Of a stretch of DNA of 64,000 nucleotides, positions 43,032 through 52,170 are shown in pieces. The stretch spans positions 55,550 to 119,549 of the forward strand of contig CAZJRB010000007.1 of NCBI GenBank assembly GCA_964547995.1, read 5' to 3'. Within the stretch, counting starts at the first letter, position 1. Every line of letters begins with the position of its first letter. The position numbers and the translations under genes were made by a program. A model generated the notes under the pieces. That model searched no databases. It saw nothing but the letters and a program-made list of their open reading frames with translations, and was not told the origin of the DNA. Source of the DNA: CAZJRB01 sp964547995. Its GTDB lineage: Bacteria > Planctomycetota > Planctomycetia > Pirellulales > Thermoguttaceae.

Positions 43032-43601
43032 ATGATCACCCAAACCCCCACAAAAAACGGAACCCGCCTTCCCTCCCGCCCGGTTCGGCTGCCGGCCGAG
43101 ACCGCGACGACTCCCCGGTTCGATCCCTACCACCAATGGCTCGGGATTTCGCCACAGTGCCAACCGGCCAACCACTACCGCCTGCTCGGCGTCCAGATGT
43201 TCGAGGACGACCCCGAGGTGATCTCCAACGCCGCCGACCAGCGGATGGCCTACCTGCGGACCTTCCAGATGGGCAAGCACAGCCGTCTCTCGCAGAAGCT
43301 GCTCAACGAGGTGGCCGCCGCCCGGCTCTGTCTGTTGGACCCGCGCCGCCGGGCAGCCTACGACGAGCAGTTGCGGCCGCCGGTGGCCGTCGAACCGTCC
43401 CCGCTCCCAACGCCTGAGCCCGCCGACGAATCGGCCGATGCCGAACTCGACAATTTCTTCGTCCAGATCTGCCACGAGCAGCCGACGGTGGCCGCCCGCC
43501 GCCGTTCCCACAAAAAGATGACCGCCCTGATCACCGGCGGCATCGCCTTCCTGACCTCCGGCCTGGTCGCTATCGTCGCCATGGCGATCCCGCCAACGTA
43601 G
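43032..43601 (+). CDS. Planctomycete J-domain-like membrane protein
   Basis: A 189-aa protein. Residues 30-115 show FDPYHQWLGI, PANHYRLLGVQMFEDDPEVISNAADQRM and RRRAAYDEQL, which recall a DnaJ J-domain fold. The usual HPD motif is absent, so DnaK stimulation is doubtful. A Pro/Glu-rich linker follows, and a single transmembrane helix (about residues 165-185) ends the protein. This type is common in Pirellulales and supports the planctomycete assignment. It converges with the channel gene with a 14-bp gap. Confidence 0.75.
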   Translation: MITQTPTKNGTRLPSRPVRLPAETATTPRFDPYHQWLGISPQCQPANHYRLLGVQMFEDDPEVISNAADQRMAYLRTFQMGKHSRLSQKLLNEVAAARLCLLDPRRRAAYDEQLRPPVAVEPSPLPTPEPADESADAELDNFFVQICHEQPTVAARRRSHKKMTALITGGIAFLTSGLVAIVAMAIPPT

Positions 43602-43615
43602 GGTGCGTGAAAGTC

Positions 43616-44530
43616 TCAAGCACCCTGCGCGGTTTCCCCGCGCTGCAACCTCGTTCCACAGTACTTGCAGTGGTCGGCGTCCATGTCGTGCCCTTGGGCG
43701 CCGCAGCCGGGGCATGACCGGCCGCTGAGCCCGCGGCCGTGGCTGGCGATCACCTCGGCCGAGAATATCCCGGTCGGCACGATGATGATGCTGTAGCCGA
43801 GGATCATGACCATGGCAGCCAGAGCCTGTCCGACGGGGGTCTGCGGTGCGATGTCGCCGTAGCCGACGGTCGTCATCGTCACAATTGCCCAGTAGACGCT
43901 CTGGGGAATGCTGGTGAAATCGGTATCCGGCTGCCCGCCTTCGATCAGGTACATCGCCGCCCCGATGACGAAGATCAGCGACATGATCGTAACGAGAAAA
44001 ACGGTGATTTTTGCGCGGGTGGCGCGGAGGGCCTGCATTAGCGTCTTTGCCTCGGCCAGGTAGCGCGTCAGCTTGAACACCCGGAACACGCGGATCAGCC
44101 GGACGATCCGAATGACCATCAGCGACTGCGACCCGGCGAAGACGAGGCTCACGTACGTCGGCAGCACGGCCGTCAGATCGACCAGCCCGAAGAAGCTCCT
44201 CGCGTAGCGCCACGGCCGGCCGACGCAGATCAGCCGCAGCACGTACTCGATCGTGAAGAGGACCGTAAAGCCCCATTCGGCTGCACGGAGCGAAGGTCCC
44301 CACGCCTCCTCGACCGTATCGACGCTTTCGAGCATCACCGCGACCACGCTGAGCAGGATGGCGACGAGCAGTGCCACGTCGAAGGCCTTGCCGGCGCCGG
44401 TGTCGGCCTCGAAAATCACTTCGTGCATCTTCCGCCGCCAGGGCGCCACCGGCGGCGATTTCGGTCGGTCGTTCTCGTAGTCAGACATCGGCGGGTCCGT
44501 TTGCTCCGGATTCGTTGTCCCGTCCCCCAT
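43616..44530 (-). CDS. Voltage-gated potassium channel-like protein with C-terminal zinc ribbon
   Basis: A predicted six-transmembrane ion channel of about 304 aa. It has the Arg-rich S4 (RIVRLIRVFRVFKL), a pore loop with selectivity filter TVGYGD (about residues 221-226) and a following S6. A short C-terminal zinc ribbon, CPGCGAQ...CKYCG, is added. The usual potassium-channel filter indicates K+ selectivity. The ATG at 44530 was taken; the in-frame ATG at 44488 and a more upstream start at 44578 are possible. It is divergent from the next gene by 83 bp. Confidence 0.85.
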   Translation of the reverse strand: MGDGTTNPEQTDPPMSDYENDRPKSPPVAPWRRKMHEVIFEADTGAGKAFDVALLVAILLSVVAVMLESVDTVEEAWGPSLRAAEWGFTVLFTIEYVLRLICVGRPWRYARSFFGLVDLTAVLPTYVSLVFAGSQSLMVIRIVRLIRVFRVFKLTRYLAEAKTLMQALRATRAKITVFLVTIMSLIFVIGAAMYLIEGGQPDTDFTSIPQSVYWAIVTMTTVGYGDIAPQTPVGQALAAMVMILGYSIIIVPTGIFSAEVIASHGRGLSGRSCPGCGAQGHDMDADHCKYCGTRLQRGETAQGA

Positions 44531-44613
44531 TGTACCAAGCGGACTGCTGTGATAGAAAGGCGGATAATGTTGCCGCACACAACTCTCGTCAGCAACCGGC
44601 GGCGAATTCTGCC

Positions 44614-46887
44614 ATGAAGCTCCGCAAATCGCACATCCCGTGGCTTGTTTTCCTGGTGCTTCTCGTGGTGCTCGGCGCGCGGCTGGCGGTGGTTGCGTCG
44701 CGGGCGGAGACCGGCCGGGAAACGGTCGCGGACGCCTGCTGCAACGCGACCATCGTGTTCCGTCGGCCGAAATCCCTGTGGTACGGAAGCGAAATGTCGC
44801 CGGAACAGGTTGCGTTCTGGCTCGCCGAGATCGACCGCATTACGGCCGAGCACCCCGACTCGGCCGAGTTGGCCATGGGGGCTGCGTGCCTGGCCGATCA
44901 TTTGGAAGGCCTGTGCCCGTCCGGTTCGCCGCACGAGGAAGCGTGCCGGTCGCGCCGCCGCGAACTGGCCGAACGGGCAACCCGGCTCGAACCGGAAAAC
45001 GTTGACTGGTGGCGAATGCGGGCGATGTTGGAGACGTACAGCGACTATTACCCCTTCTACCATGTTGAACCGCCTTCCCACGGTCCCGAGTGGTTCGACA
45101 TGCTGGAGGAGTGCGCCCGCCACGATCCGGACAACGCGCTGTACGACTATATCGCCGCAGTACACTTGTACGCTACAAGCACCAATCTCGACGTGAACGA
45201 TCACGTCGTGGTCAAGAATCCCATAGGGTATGAACTGGCCGGCGAACGGTTTGCCGCGGCGCAGAAGAAGGAGTTTTTCACGGTTGGCCGGCCGGACCTG
45301 CCGGCGTTGGCCGCGCTGCTTCGCCATTCCGTCGTGCCTTATGCGCATCAGGGCGATATCGCCGTCATCTCGTATCTATCGTCTTATGAGCAGCGGCTTC
45401 TTCTCGCCATTTGCACCTACCAATCCATGCCGACGGTCGTCGATAGCCGCGACGATGCGAGCCGGCTGGTTGCTCTCGTCCGGAACCGCTTGCGTGTTCT
45501 CGAACAACTGGACTGGGACGGCGAGTCCATCAGTTCGCATTACTCTTGGCTGCTGCACCCCATCGGTGCAATCGACCTGGAAACCCTGGCCGCGGACTAT
45601 CCCGAAGTCATCTCCGGGGCCGAGGCAGAGCGGCTCGTGCAACGGATCGAGACCTGGCAAGTGAATGCCATGGCCCTCGCGACGGCATTTGAGGAAGTCG
45701 GCGGACTTGAAGAATTGTTGGCAACGGTGTACCACGTGATTCCCGCCTTCTGCGTGCAGGCGGCACTCCGGTTGGCCGCATTGCTGGCGGCCGCCGGGTT
45801 GCTCGTCTGGGCGGTGGCGCGGTGGATGCTGCGAAAACAGCCGGCGCCCGAGAGGCTCGGGGTGGTTAGGCATCTGGCCGCATGGACGGGGGCGTTCGCC
45901 CTGGGCTTTTTTGTCTTCGGAATCGGCCCGGCAGAACAGACGCCGTCCGCCACCCTGGCATGCGCATCCGTGTTGGTCTTCTGGCCGGTCGGCTTCTTCC
46001 TGCTGTTTCGGGTCTACCGGGCCACGGTTCGGCTCTTTCGCCGCTGGGGCGCGCACCCGGACCGCGTCCCCGCCATCGCAACGATATGGCTGGTCATGCT
46101 GTGGCAGATAACCTTGGCGGGAGTGCTTATTACCAGCACGTACTTCATCGCGTGGGTCAAGGAATGCTACGACAAGGTGCCGGGATTTTTGGACGTGGCG
46201 GCCCCCATTTGCATTACCGTCGGCATGGCCGTATTGCTCGTTTGGGTCTATTTCGTGCGGGAACGAACGAAGCGTTCGCCCGTGCCGCACATCGTGGCCG
46301 CGTGTCTGCTGGCACTGGCGGCGTTCGTGGTTGCGGCGCCTTGGGTCGTTTACGCAATGGATCCGATGGACCCCTGGTTGCCCCCGATTCGGAACAGGGA
46401 ATCCATTTGGTGGCTGCTCTGCCAGCAATGGCTATACGGTCAGGAGAGTCCCTGGCGCATCGCCTTTGCACAATGGGTGCTCTACTACGGCGCGTACACG
46501 AGCGTGGGGCTCTCCTTCCTGCTGGTGGCCGCCTGGTACGTGGTCCGCTGCACAAAGTCGGCCGGCGAGGGTTTCCGGCAGTGCTGGTTTGTCCGCCCGT
46601 GCCGGGGCTGGGGCAGGCTGCTCGATTGTCTCGGCCGTTCGGCAATCGGCGCCGGCGGCGCCTTTTTGCTGATCGCGCTGCTGGTTGGCCCGGTGGCCGT
46701 CCGGTCGGTCGAGCGCGATTATCAAACCAAGATGAGCTATGCCGGCAACCCGGAAAAACAGTGGGACAAGGTCCGCGCCATCCTGCCGGGGATCAAGGAG
46801 AAACTGAAAAAAGAGATCGAAGAGGAAAAGAGGATGCAGGAGGAAACGGAAAAGGAGCTGGAACGGTGGGAATCTCAAGAGACGTAG
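44614..46887 (+). CDS. Large membrane protein of unknown function
   Basis: A 757-aa protein. One hydrophobic segment lies near the N-terminus (about residues 8-26). A helical, TPR-like soluble region follows (about 60-380; helices such as ADHLEGLCPSGSPHEEACR), and roughly eight transmembrane helices lie between 385 and 690. The C-terminus is a charged helical tail (KLKKEIEEEKRMQEETEKELERWE). I recognise no enzyme motif. It starts at an ATG at 44614; the frame is open far upstream, but the sequence before it is unlike a protein. The next gene starts 5 nt after its stop, so they form a pair. Confidence 0.65.
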   Translation: MKLRKSHIPWLVFLVLLVVLGARLAVVASRAETGRETVADACCNATIVFRRPKSLWYGSEMSPEQVAFWLAEIDRITAEHPDSAELAMGAACLADHLEGLCPSGSPHEEACRSRRRELAERATRLEPENVDWWRMRAMLETYSDYYPFYHVEPPSHGPEWFDMLEECARHDPDNALYDYIAAVHLYATSTNLDVNDHVVVKNPIGYELAGERFAAAQKKEFFTVGRPDLPALAALLRHSVVPYAHQGDIAVISYLSSYEQRLLLAICTYQSMPTVVDSRDDASRLVALVRNRLRVLEQLDWDGESISSHYSWLLHPIGAIDLETLAADYPEVISGAEAERLVQRIETWQVNAMALATAFEEVGGLEELLATVYHVIPAFCVQAALRLAALLAAAGLLVWAVARWMLRKQPAPERLGVVRHLAAWTGAFALGFFVFGIGPAEQTPSATLACASVLVFWPVGFFLLFRVYRATVRLFRRWGAHPDRVPAIATIWLVMLWQITLAGVLITSTYFIAWVKECYDKVPGFLDVAAPICITVGMAVLLVWVYFVRERTKRSPVPHIVAACLLALAAFVVAAPWVVYAMDPMDPWLPPIRNRESIWWLLCQQWLYGQESPWRIAFAQWVLYYGAYTSVGLSFLLVAAWYVVRCTKSAGEGFRQCWFVRPCRGWGRLLDCLGRSAIGAGGAFLLIALLVGPVAVRSVERDYQTKMSYAGNPEKQWDKVRAILPGIKEKLKKEIEEEKRMQEETEKELERWESQET

Positions 46888-46892
46888 TAGCC

Positions 46893-47348
46893 ATGGAAAC
46901 GACAAACGTCGATGAGCGCAAAGACCGCAAGCCCCAGACGGGATTTCCGCGACAGTTCGGGATTGGGACGTTGTTCGTGATTACGACGCTGTTCGCGGTG
47001 CTTTTTGCGTTTCTGCGCACCTTGAACGCCCATCCCGCCGTCTACGTGGTCGTCGGCGGTTTCGTGGTAGTGATCGGCCTGGGTCAGGTGTTTCTGTTCG
47101 GGGGCAAGCAGCCCCGCGAGGCGTCGCTGTTGGTGGGCGGTGCGATCTTTTTCCTCGGAACGGTTGCTCTGGCCGTGAACATTCTCGTGATGGGCGAAAA
47201 CTACGAGCCTTTCCTGGTGCTCCTTGTTGCAATCCTGTACCCGGCCCTTGGCGCGATGTTCGGGTATTTTGTAGGTTGCGTTATCGGCGGCGTCTTCCTG
47301 GTGGGCAATTGGCTCAACCGGAGAATGGAAAAGCGGCAAGAAGAGTAG
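46893..47348 (+). CDS. Small membrane protein paired with the preceding gene
   Basis: A 151-aa protein with a polar N-terminus, then four hydrophobic segments between about residues 28 and 140, and a charged C-terminal tail (RRMEKRQEE). Hydrophobic stretches include FGIGTLFVITTLFAVLFAF and ILYPALGAMFGYFVG. It is translated from an ATG that lies 5 nt after the upstream stop. The family is unknown; it probably acts with the membrane protein before it. Confidence 0.65.
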   Translation: METTNVDERKDRKPQTGFPRQFGIGTLFVITTLFAVLFAFLRTLNAHPAVYVVVGGFVVVIGLGQVFLFGGKQPREASLLVGGAIFFLGTVALAVNILVMGENYEPFLVLLVAILYPALGAMFGYFVGCVIGGVFLVGNWLNRRMEKRQEE

Positions 47349-47528
47349 CCAGCATTCTTTTCCGGGTATCAACCCAAGTGTCTGACTATAAACGCTTTGC
47401 GGCTGCAAGTCTAATAACAACCGCCCCCAACGGCGGGCAAGCCCGCCCGCTAAACGTTGCACAGTGCCATTGGGTGATGAGGCCGTAACTTGTCACCACA
47501 CTGTTACGGCAGCAACGGCCGGGATCGT

Positions 47529-48092
47529 TCAGACCTTGGCGTAGTTGATAAAGAACTCGTGCTTGGCGAATGCCACGACATCTCCGGGATCGAGTCGCTC
47601 CCTCTGGACGGGTTTCCCGTTGACCTTTACGCCGTTGGTGCTCTTGAGGTCCAAGACGTGCCACTGGCCATCGATGAGTCGCAACTGGGCGTGCGAGGCC
47701 GAGATATTTCGATGCCTGAGGACGACATCGCAACTCTTCTGCCGCCCGACCGACACCAGTGGTTTCAAGAGGGGGATTTTGCTGCCGCCTTTCAGCGGGA
47801 CCAGCTCACCGTAGACCTCCGTCTTTTTTTCCGGTTCGGCGGGATCACCCTTTTGACCGTGGTCCGGGTGGATCACCCCGGATTCGTCGGATAGATCGTC
47901 GATGAATTCCCAGACGTCTCCGGCGACTTCCCCGGGGTTGAGAATCCCCCGGACCAGCCCCCCCGGAATTTCGTGCTCCGGTCCCGGGATGTGGATGTTC
48001 GACTTGCACTTGGGGCACTTGACCGTTCTGCCGGCGTGCTGGTCCTTGACCTTTAGCTGGTGGCCTCTGGGGCAGACGACCTCGATGGACAT
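47529..48092 (-). CDS. Zinc-ribbon and FHA domain protein
   Basis: A 187-aa cytoplasmic protein. It begins with a zinc ribbon, CPRGHQLKVKDQHAGRTVKCPKC, similar to that in the gene at 49236. A linker follows, then an FHA domain with the GRQKSCDVVLRH.NISASHAQLRL core, which binds phosphothreonine peptides, so a link to protein-kinase signalling is likely. I chose the ATG at 48092, preceded by AGGAGTG. Proteins with this ribbon-plus-FHA make-up recur in planctomycetes. The partner is unknown. Confidence 0.8.
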   Translation of the reverse strand: MSIEVVCPRGHQLKVKDQHAGRTVKCPKCKSNIHIPGPEHEIPGGLVRGILNPGEVAGDVWEFIDDLSDESGVIHPDHGQKGDPAEPEKKTEVYGELVPLKGGSKIPLLKPLVSVGRQKSCDVVLRHRNISASHAQLRLIDGQWHVLDLKSTNGVKVNGKPVQRERLDPGDVVAFAKHEFFINYAKV

Positions 48093-48226
48093 CGCACACT
48101 CCTGGAGTGGTAAAGGGGTGGAAACCCTCGCCAAATTCTTACATTAGATGGTAGTCGATATTGCCGGTCATTGCAACTCCGCTTGCCCGCGGCGAGTGGG
48201 TGCCGGCGTACAAGCGTCCACTCTGC

Positions 48227-49204
48227 CTAATCGAACAGCACGAGGTATGCAACCGCGAGCAAAACGGACACGATCAAGGCAACCGCAGCGATCTTGTGCC
48301 ATCCTTTGAATCCATGCGAGATCGCCTTGACCGTGCGGCCATCGGCGGCGGCCGATTTCGCGTCTCCGCGGGCGCTTCCTTTCGGGGTCGGTTTCGGGGT
48401 GGGTTTGGGGGTGGGTTTGGGGGTGGGTTTGGGTGGTTTCTCAAGTTTGTCATTGGCGCCTTTGCGGTCGTCGGGCAAGTCGGATCGTTTTCGCTGGCCG
48501 GGCGCCTTTTCCTTTTCTTTTTCTTTTTCTTTTTTCGGCGTGGTTGCGTCCTTCGGCTCGTTTTTTGATTTCGGCGCGGGCGGTCGGGCAAGGTCGGGCA
48601 AGGCCGACTCGGGAACCAACATCGAGACCAGGAATAATGCCTTGGAGAACAGTCCCTTGACTCGCTTGGCCTGTATCCAGCTCTCCAGACCTTCTCTCCA
48701 GACCCAGTCGGTGGGGCGAAGTCTGCCTCCTTTTGCCCATTCTTTGAGCTGTTGTGGAGAGATCGGACCGTAGCGCTCATCCCCCTTCATGAAGAACCAC
48801 TCTGCCGGTTTCGTACTGTCCTCCGGTTCCGCTTCAACGGATGCCTCTTCTTCGGTTTCTTGTTGTTCTTGCAGAACGGGTTGGGGGATCGGTTGGCCGA
48901 CGAAGGGCTGGGCGGTTGCCGGCTGTTGGGGCGCCGGCTGTTGTGTGGCCGGTTGCCCGGCCGTAGGCGCCGGTTGTTGTGTAGCCGGTTGCCCGGCCGT
49001 GGGCGGTGCGGGCGGTGTGGCCAACCCGAAAGGCACGTCGAAGATGCCGCCGATCTTGCCTGCTTCCACCCACTTGTCCATGCCTTCCGTCCAGACGGGG
49101 TCGGTCGGCTGAAGTTGCCCGGACGCGGCGAGGCTTTGGAGCCGTTCGGTCGAAACCGGCCCCGAGGGTTGCCCTGCGCGGTGGTACACCCATTGGGATC
49201 CCAC
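48227..49204 (-). CDS. Two-GYF-domain membrane protein with Pro-rich linkers
   Basis: About 325 aa. It has two GYF_2-type domains (QWVYHRAGQPSGPVS and EWFFMKGDERYGPIS, each ending in W-x-x-G-x-x-x-W). Between them are three repeats of a PTAGQPATQQPA-like unit; a K-T-P repeat (KPTPKPTPKPTP) comes before a C-terminal transmembrane helix (GWHKIAAVALIVSVLLAVAYLVLF). Start selection is uncertain: GTG at 49204 is 8 nt after AAGGGG, and GTG at 49210 and an upstream ATG at 49267 are also in frame. It probably acts at the membrane as a peptide-binding adapter. Confidence 0.7.
   Translation of the reverse strand: MGSQWVYHRAGQPSGPVSTERLQSLAASGQLQPTDPVWTEGMDKWVEAGKIGGIFDVPFGLATPPAPPTAGQPATQQPAPTAGQPATQQPAPQQPATAQPFVGQPIPQPVLQEQQETEEEASVEAEPEDSTKPAEWFFMKGDERYGPISPQQLKEWAKGGRLRPTDWVWREGLESWIQAKRVKGLFSKALFLVSMLVPESALPDLARPPAPKSKNEPKDATTPKKEKEKEKEKAPGQRKRSDLPDDRKGANDKLEKPPKPTPKPTPKPTPKPTPKGSARGDAKSAAADGRTVKAISHGFKGWHKIAAVALIVSVLLAVAYLVLFD
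48384..48436 (-). repeat. 12-bp tandem repeat encoding the K-T-P-P linker
   Basis: Four to five near-identical copies of a GGTGGGTTTGGG unit on the plus strand. The G-runs could form a quadruplex on that strand; the coding strand encodes KPTPKPTP. Confidence 0.8.
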
Positions 49205-49235
49205 GAACACGTCCCCTTGAAAGAATGAATTTCCT

Positions 49236-49592
49236 CTACTGTTCGAGCGATTCAATAAAGCCACCACAATGCGGGCAGACCTTTGCCGATTTGGGAATTT
49301 CCTTACAACACTTGGCGCAGATCTTGCTCTCCTCGCTTCTTGTGTCTTTCATGTCTTTTATCCCGGGAGATCCGTCCGCCGGTTTGCCGCCCGAATCGGG
49401 GGACAGCAAGTTGAGTCCGGACAGGCCCGACTCGTCAGGCGCCGGGGATTCGACGGGATCCTTGACAAGGTATGCAAGCTTTGGGGGCACTTCAATCACG
49501 GCTTTACAGACCGGGCACCTGCGGGTCTTCCCGGCATACTTGTCCTTGATCCGAAGCGCGTGCCCGTTCGGGCAGACTATGTTAATGGCCAC
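49236..49592 (-). CDS. Zinc-ribbon protein with two Cys4 sites
   Basis: A 118-aa protein starting at a GTG with GGAGGGG 8 nt upstream. The N-terminal ribbon CPNGHALRIKDKYAGKTRRCPVC matches the ribbon of the FHA protein, and a C-terminal double CxxC site (CAKCCKEIPKSAKVCPHCGG) follows a linker. The preceding open frame lacks the family pattern and is not counted. It lies 31 nt upstream of the GYF gene and probably shares its transcript. Confidence 0.75.
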   Translation of the reverse strand: MAINIVCPNGHALRIKDKYAGKTRRCPVCKAVIEVPPKLAYLVKDPVESPAPDESGLSGLNLLSPDSGGKPADGSPGIKDMKDTRSEESKICAKCCKEIPKSAKVCPHCGGFIESLEQ

Positions 49593-49795
49593 AGCGTTAT
49601 CCCCTCCACACGCTTCCTCTGCCCGATGGTGAAAAAAATGGGCTTCTCCGGTAACGATTTTACATACCGGGGAATCGCCCGCCAACACCGAGTATAGACG
49701 GACTCCCGCCGCGTTGCAAGTGCCTTGCGTCGGGTGCCCATATGGGCCTTCCGGCCGGCCATCCTGAATTCCGGACGCTGAGCCCGCGTATCGCC

Positions 49796-51085
49796 TCACT
49801 GGAACCACGCCAACACGCGTTTTGCTTCCGCTTCGAGCGAGACGGGCATCGAGACGTAGGTAGTCAGCGCGGTGGATCGCCGCCTCTGATGGCGGACGCC
49901 GGCGGTTTGGCCGGTGACCGGCTTTCCCATCGCCCTGGTGCGTTCGGCCTGGAGCTTTTGCACGTTCTTTTCGAATTGGGCGATGCGGCTGCCCGCTTGC
50001 TGCAAACGCCGCTCGGCCACGGCGCGGCGCTGCAACAGGGCCGCCCGTTGCTGGTCGATCGCCACGTGCCGGCGTTCCCGGTCGGCCACGACGGCGAGCA
50101 CCTGGTTGCGATTAAGCTGCCATCGTGCGGCGGCGTCGAGGAAGGGCTGCTTCTTCAAGGGGTCCTGTTCTTTCTCGGCCTGCTCGAGCAACTGCCGGAT
50201 CCGCTCTTCGAGGATGGGCAGCTCTCGCCGCAACTGTAGAATGGCGATTTCAACCTGCCGGAGATTCGCGGTCGCCCGTTGTTCTTCCTCGGTGATTGTT
50301 TTGATCTCGTCGCTGAGTTCTTTTTTCGTTGCGTCAACGCTTGTGCGTTCGTTTGCCAAGGTCCCGGCCGCGATGCGTGCCCGTTCCTCGAGCTCGGCGA
50401 GCTTGCGTTTTTTCAGATCGGCGGCCTCCGCCTCAGCCTTTGCCGCATCGGCCTGGGCCTGTTCCTTCGCCTTGATGAATTCCTCCTTTACTTTGCGACG
50501 GCCTTCTTCGAACGCCGCCCGCCTCTGCGGGGTCAACCGGGCGAGTACCCGGTCCTGGCACTGCGACAGGGCGGCGGCGGCGACCTGGTCCTTCGCCGGC
50601 CCGGCCAGGTAACCACAGGCCCGGCCGAGGAAGCCGGCTGCGTCGGCATACGGTTTTTCAGCGTCCCCCTCCAATTCCGTCTTGGGAAATCGCTTGGCCA
50701 GTTCCGGCATTTCGACCATGGCACGATCATACTGCTTCGTCATCAGCAACAGCCAAAGGCGGACTTCGCGGATGGCGAAGGCCCCGTGGTCGGCGTCGAG
50801 CACCTCGTCGACCAGCACGGCCGCATCGCGGTATTTCATCTGTTGGAGCTGGACCAGGGCATAGGCGTACTTGATTCGCCGATCGCCGGGGGCCGTCTCC
50901 CGCAGCCGCCGGTACTGTTTGTCCGCCTCTTCCCGATCCGCCTTCGACCGCCGCCAACCGATCTCGAAGAGCTTTTTGACCTCCGGGACGAGCTTGGCAT
51001 CTTCTGATTCGGCCGCTGCGCAACGACCCCAAGATCCCGCTGCAACGCCCAGGACCGCCACCGCCGCGAGTTTCATTCCGTGCAT
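49796..51085 (-). CDS. Secreted TPR-like coiled-coil protein
   Basis: A 429-aa protein with signal peptide (residues 1-24, AGSWGRCAAA). TPR-like helices cover about residues 30-150, and a long coiled coil rich in Arg, Glu and Ala extends from 185 to about 400 (for example AEAEAADLKKRKLAELEERA). GGAAGG lies 8 nt before the ATG. It is divergent from the BON gene by about 197 bp. A structural role in the periplasm or envelope is likely; no catalytic motif is seen. Confidence 0.7.
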   Translation of the reverse strand: MHGMKLAAVAVLGVAAGSWGRCAAAESEDAKLVPEVKKLFEIGWRRSKADREEADKQYRRLRETAPGDRRIKYAYALVQLQQMKYRDAAVLVDEVLDADHGAFAIREVRLWLLLMTKQYDRAMVEMPELAKRFPKTELEGDAEKPYADAAGFLGRACGYLAGPAKDQVAAAALSQCQDRVLARLTPQRRAAFEEGRRKVKEEFIKAKEQAQADAAKAEAEAADLKKRKLAELEERARIAAGTLANERTSVDATKKELSDEIKTITEEEQRATANLRQVEIAILQLRRELPILEERIRQLLEQAEKEQDPLKKQPFLDAAARWQLNRNQVLAVVADRERRHVAIDQQRAALLQRRAVAERRLQQAGSRIAQFEKNVQKLQAERTRAMGKPVTGQTAGVRHQRRRSTALTTYVSMPVSLEAEAKRVLAWFQ

Positions 51086-51282
51086 AACGACATCCTTCCG
51101 CCAGCTACAACTGACCCACTAACCGGGGGATACGATACCTTTATCGTACCAACGTATGCCGAATAGGGCAAGTATTCTGCTGCTGCGGCGATGCAATCGG
51201 TTTCCCCCGGAAGGAATTGCCAATTCCGGCGTATTTCGGTACGATATACTCCAAAGGGGGTTCGGGGGAAGGAGCAACGACT

Positions 51283-52170
51283 ATGCGAATGTCTCTGCCG
51301 GCGACCACGCTGCTCGCTACGTTGGTGGTGGTTGGAAACGTGTATGCTCAGGAGGGCTGGACTTCGAGTTCCGGCACCTTCGGAAACCGGACGCTCGGCT
51401 CGAGCATTTCGGCAGGTCAACGCACATTCGGGAGTAATCCCGCGACCGGTTCCCGCACGACGGCCGACCTCGGCAGCGTGGGCCAACTCGACTCGGGTGA
51501 TCGCTTCCTGCGCAGCAACCGCCAGCAGGGCCAGTTTGTGGGCGCCAGCAGCCAGGATCTGCAAAGCTTCATCGGCGCGGTGCAGGCGAATCAACGGGCC
51601 GGCCGGCAGAACCGCACCAGGCCGACTCCCAATCGCCCGGGGGACGTCAATCGTCCTCAGTCCGCCCAAGCCGGCCGGGACGAGATCCGTGCCAGCCTCC
51701 ACGTCGCCTTTCCCTACAAGAAGACCCTGTCTACCGAGTTGGGTACCCAGCTTGCGGAGCGACTGGTGAAGATGCCGCAGATCCATACGCTGTCGCCGCT
51801 GGAAGTGCGGGTGGCCGATGGTACGGCAATACTACGGGGGACGGTTGCCACGGACCGTGACCGCGATTTGGCGGAGCGATTGGCCCGCCTGGAGCCCGGG
51901 ATCTGGAAGGTGAATAACGAGCTTGTGGTTGCCGGGGAACCGGCGCCGCGGACGCCGGCTGCCGGTACGCCGCCGGCGTCACCCCCCAGGACGAAGCCGG
52001 CTGGCGGTTCGCCAAAACCGCCCCCGGCGAAGCCGTTCCTTGGGGGTTTCTTCCGTCCGGAACGCTCGAAGCCGAAGGGGCCTGCGACCAAGGCGCCTGG
52101 CGGGGATCAACCGGCCCTGCCATTGCCTGAGGAGCCGCTGATTCCGCCGGAATTGATCCCGGCCGATTGA
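51283..52170 (+). CDS. Secreted BON-domain protein
   Basis: A 295-aa protein with signal peptide (residues 1-23, VVVGNVYAQ). A Ser/Gly/Asn-rich region (25-130) precedes a BON domain (about 150-215; LEVRVADGTAILRGTVATD and LARLEPGIWKVNNELVV). BON domains bind phospholipid or envelope components. The last 75 residues are Pro-rich. GGAAGGAG precedes the ATG. Its 3' part is overlapped by an antisense open frame that is the C-terminus of the lipoprotein at 51731-52927. Confidence 0.78.
   Translation: MRMSLPATTLLATLVVVGNVYAQEGWTSSSGTFGNRTLGSSISAGQRTFGSNPATGSRTTADLGSVGQLDSGDRFLRSNRQQGQFVGASSQDLQSFIGAVQANQRAGRQNRTRPTPNRPGDVNRPQSAQAGRDEIRASLHVAFPYKKTLSTELGTQLAERLVKMPQIHTLSPLEVRVADGTAILRGTVATDRDRDLAERLARLEPGIWKVNNELVVAGEPAPRTPAAGTPPASPPRTKPAGGSPKPPPAKPFLGGFFRPERSKPKGPATKAPGGDQPALPLPEEPLIPPELIPAD

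Noticed and set aside
45882..46892. N-terminal extension of the small membrane protein at 46893
   Set aside because: The upstream part of this frame lies wholly inside the 757-aa gene in another frame and is a shadow.
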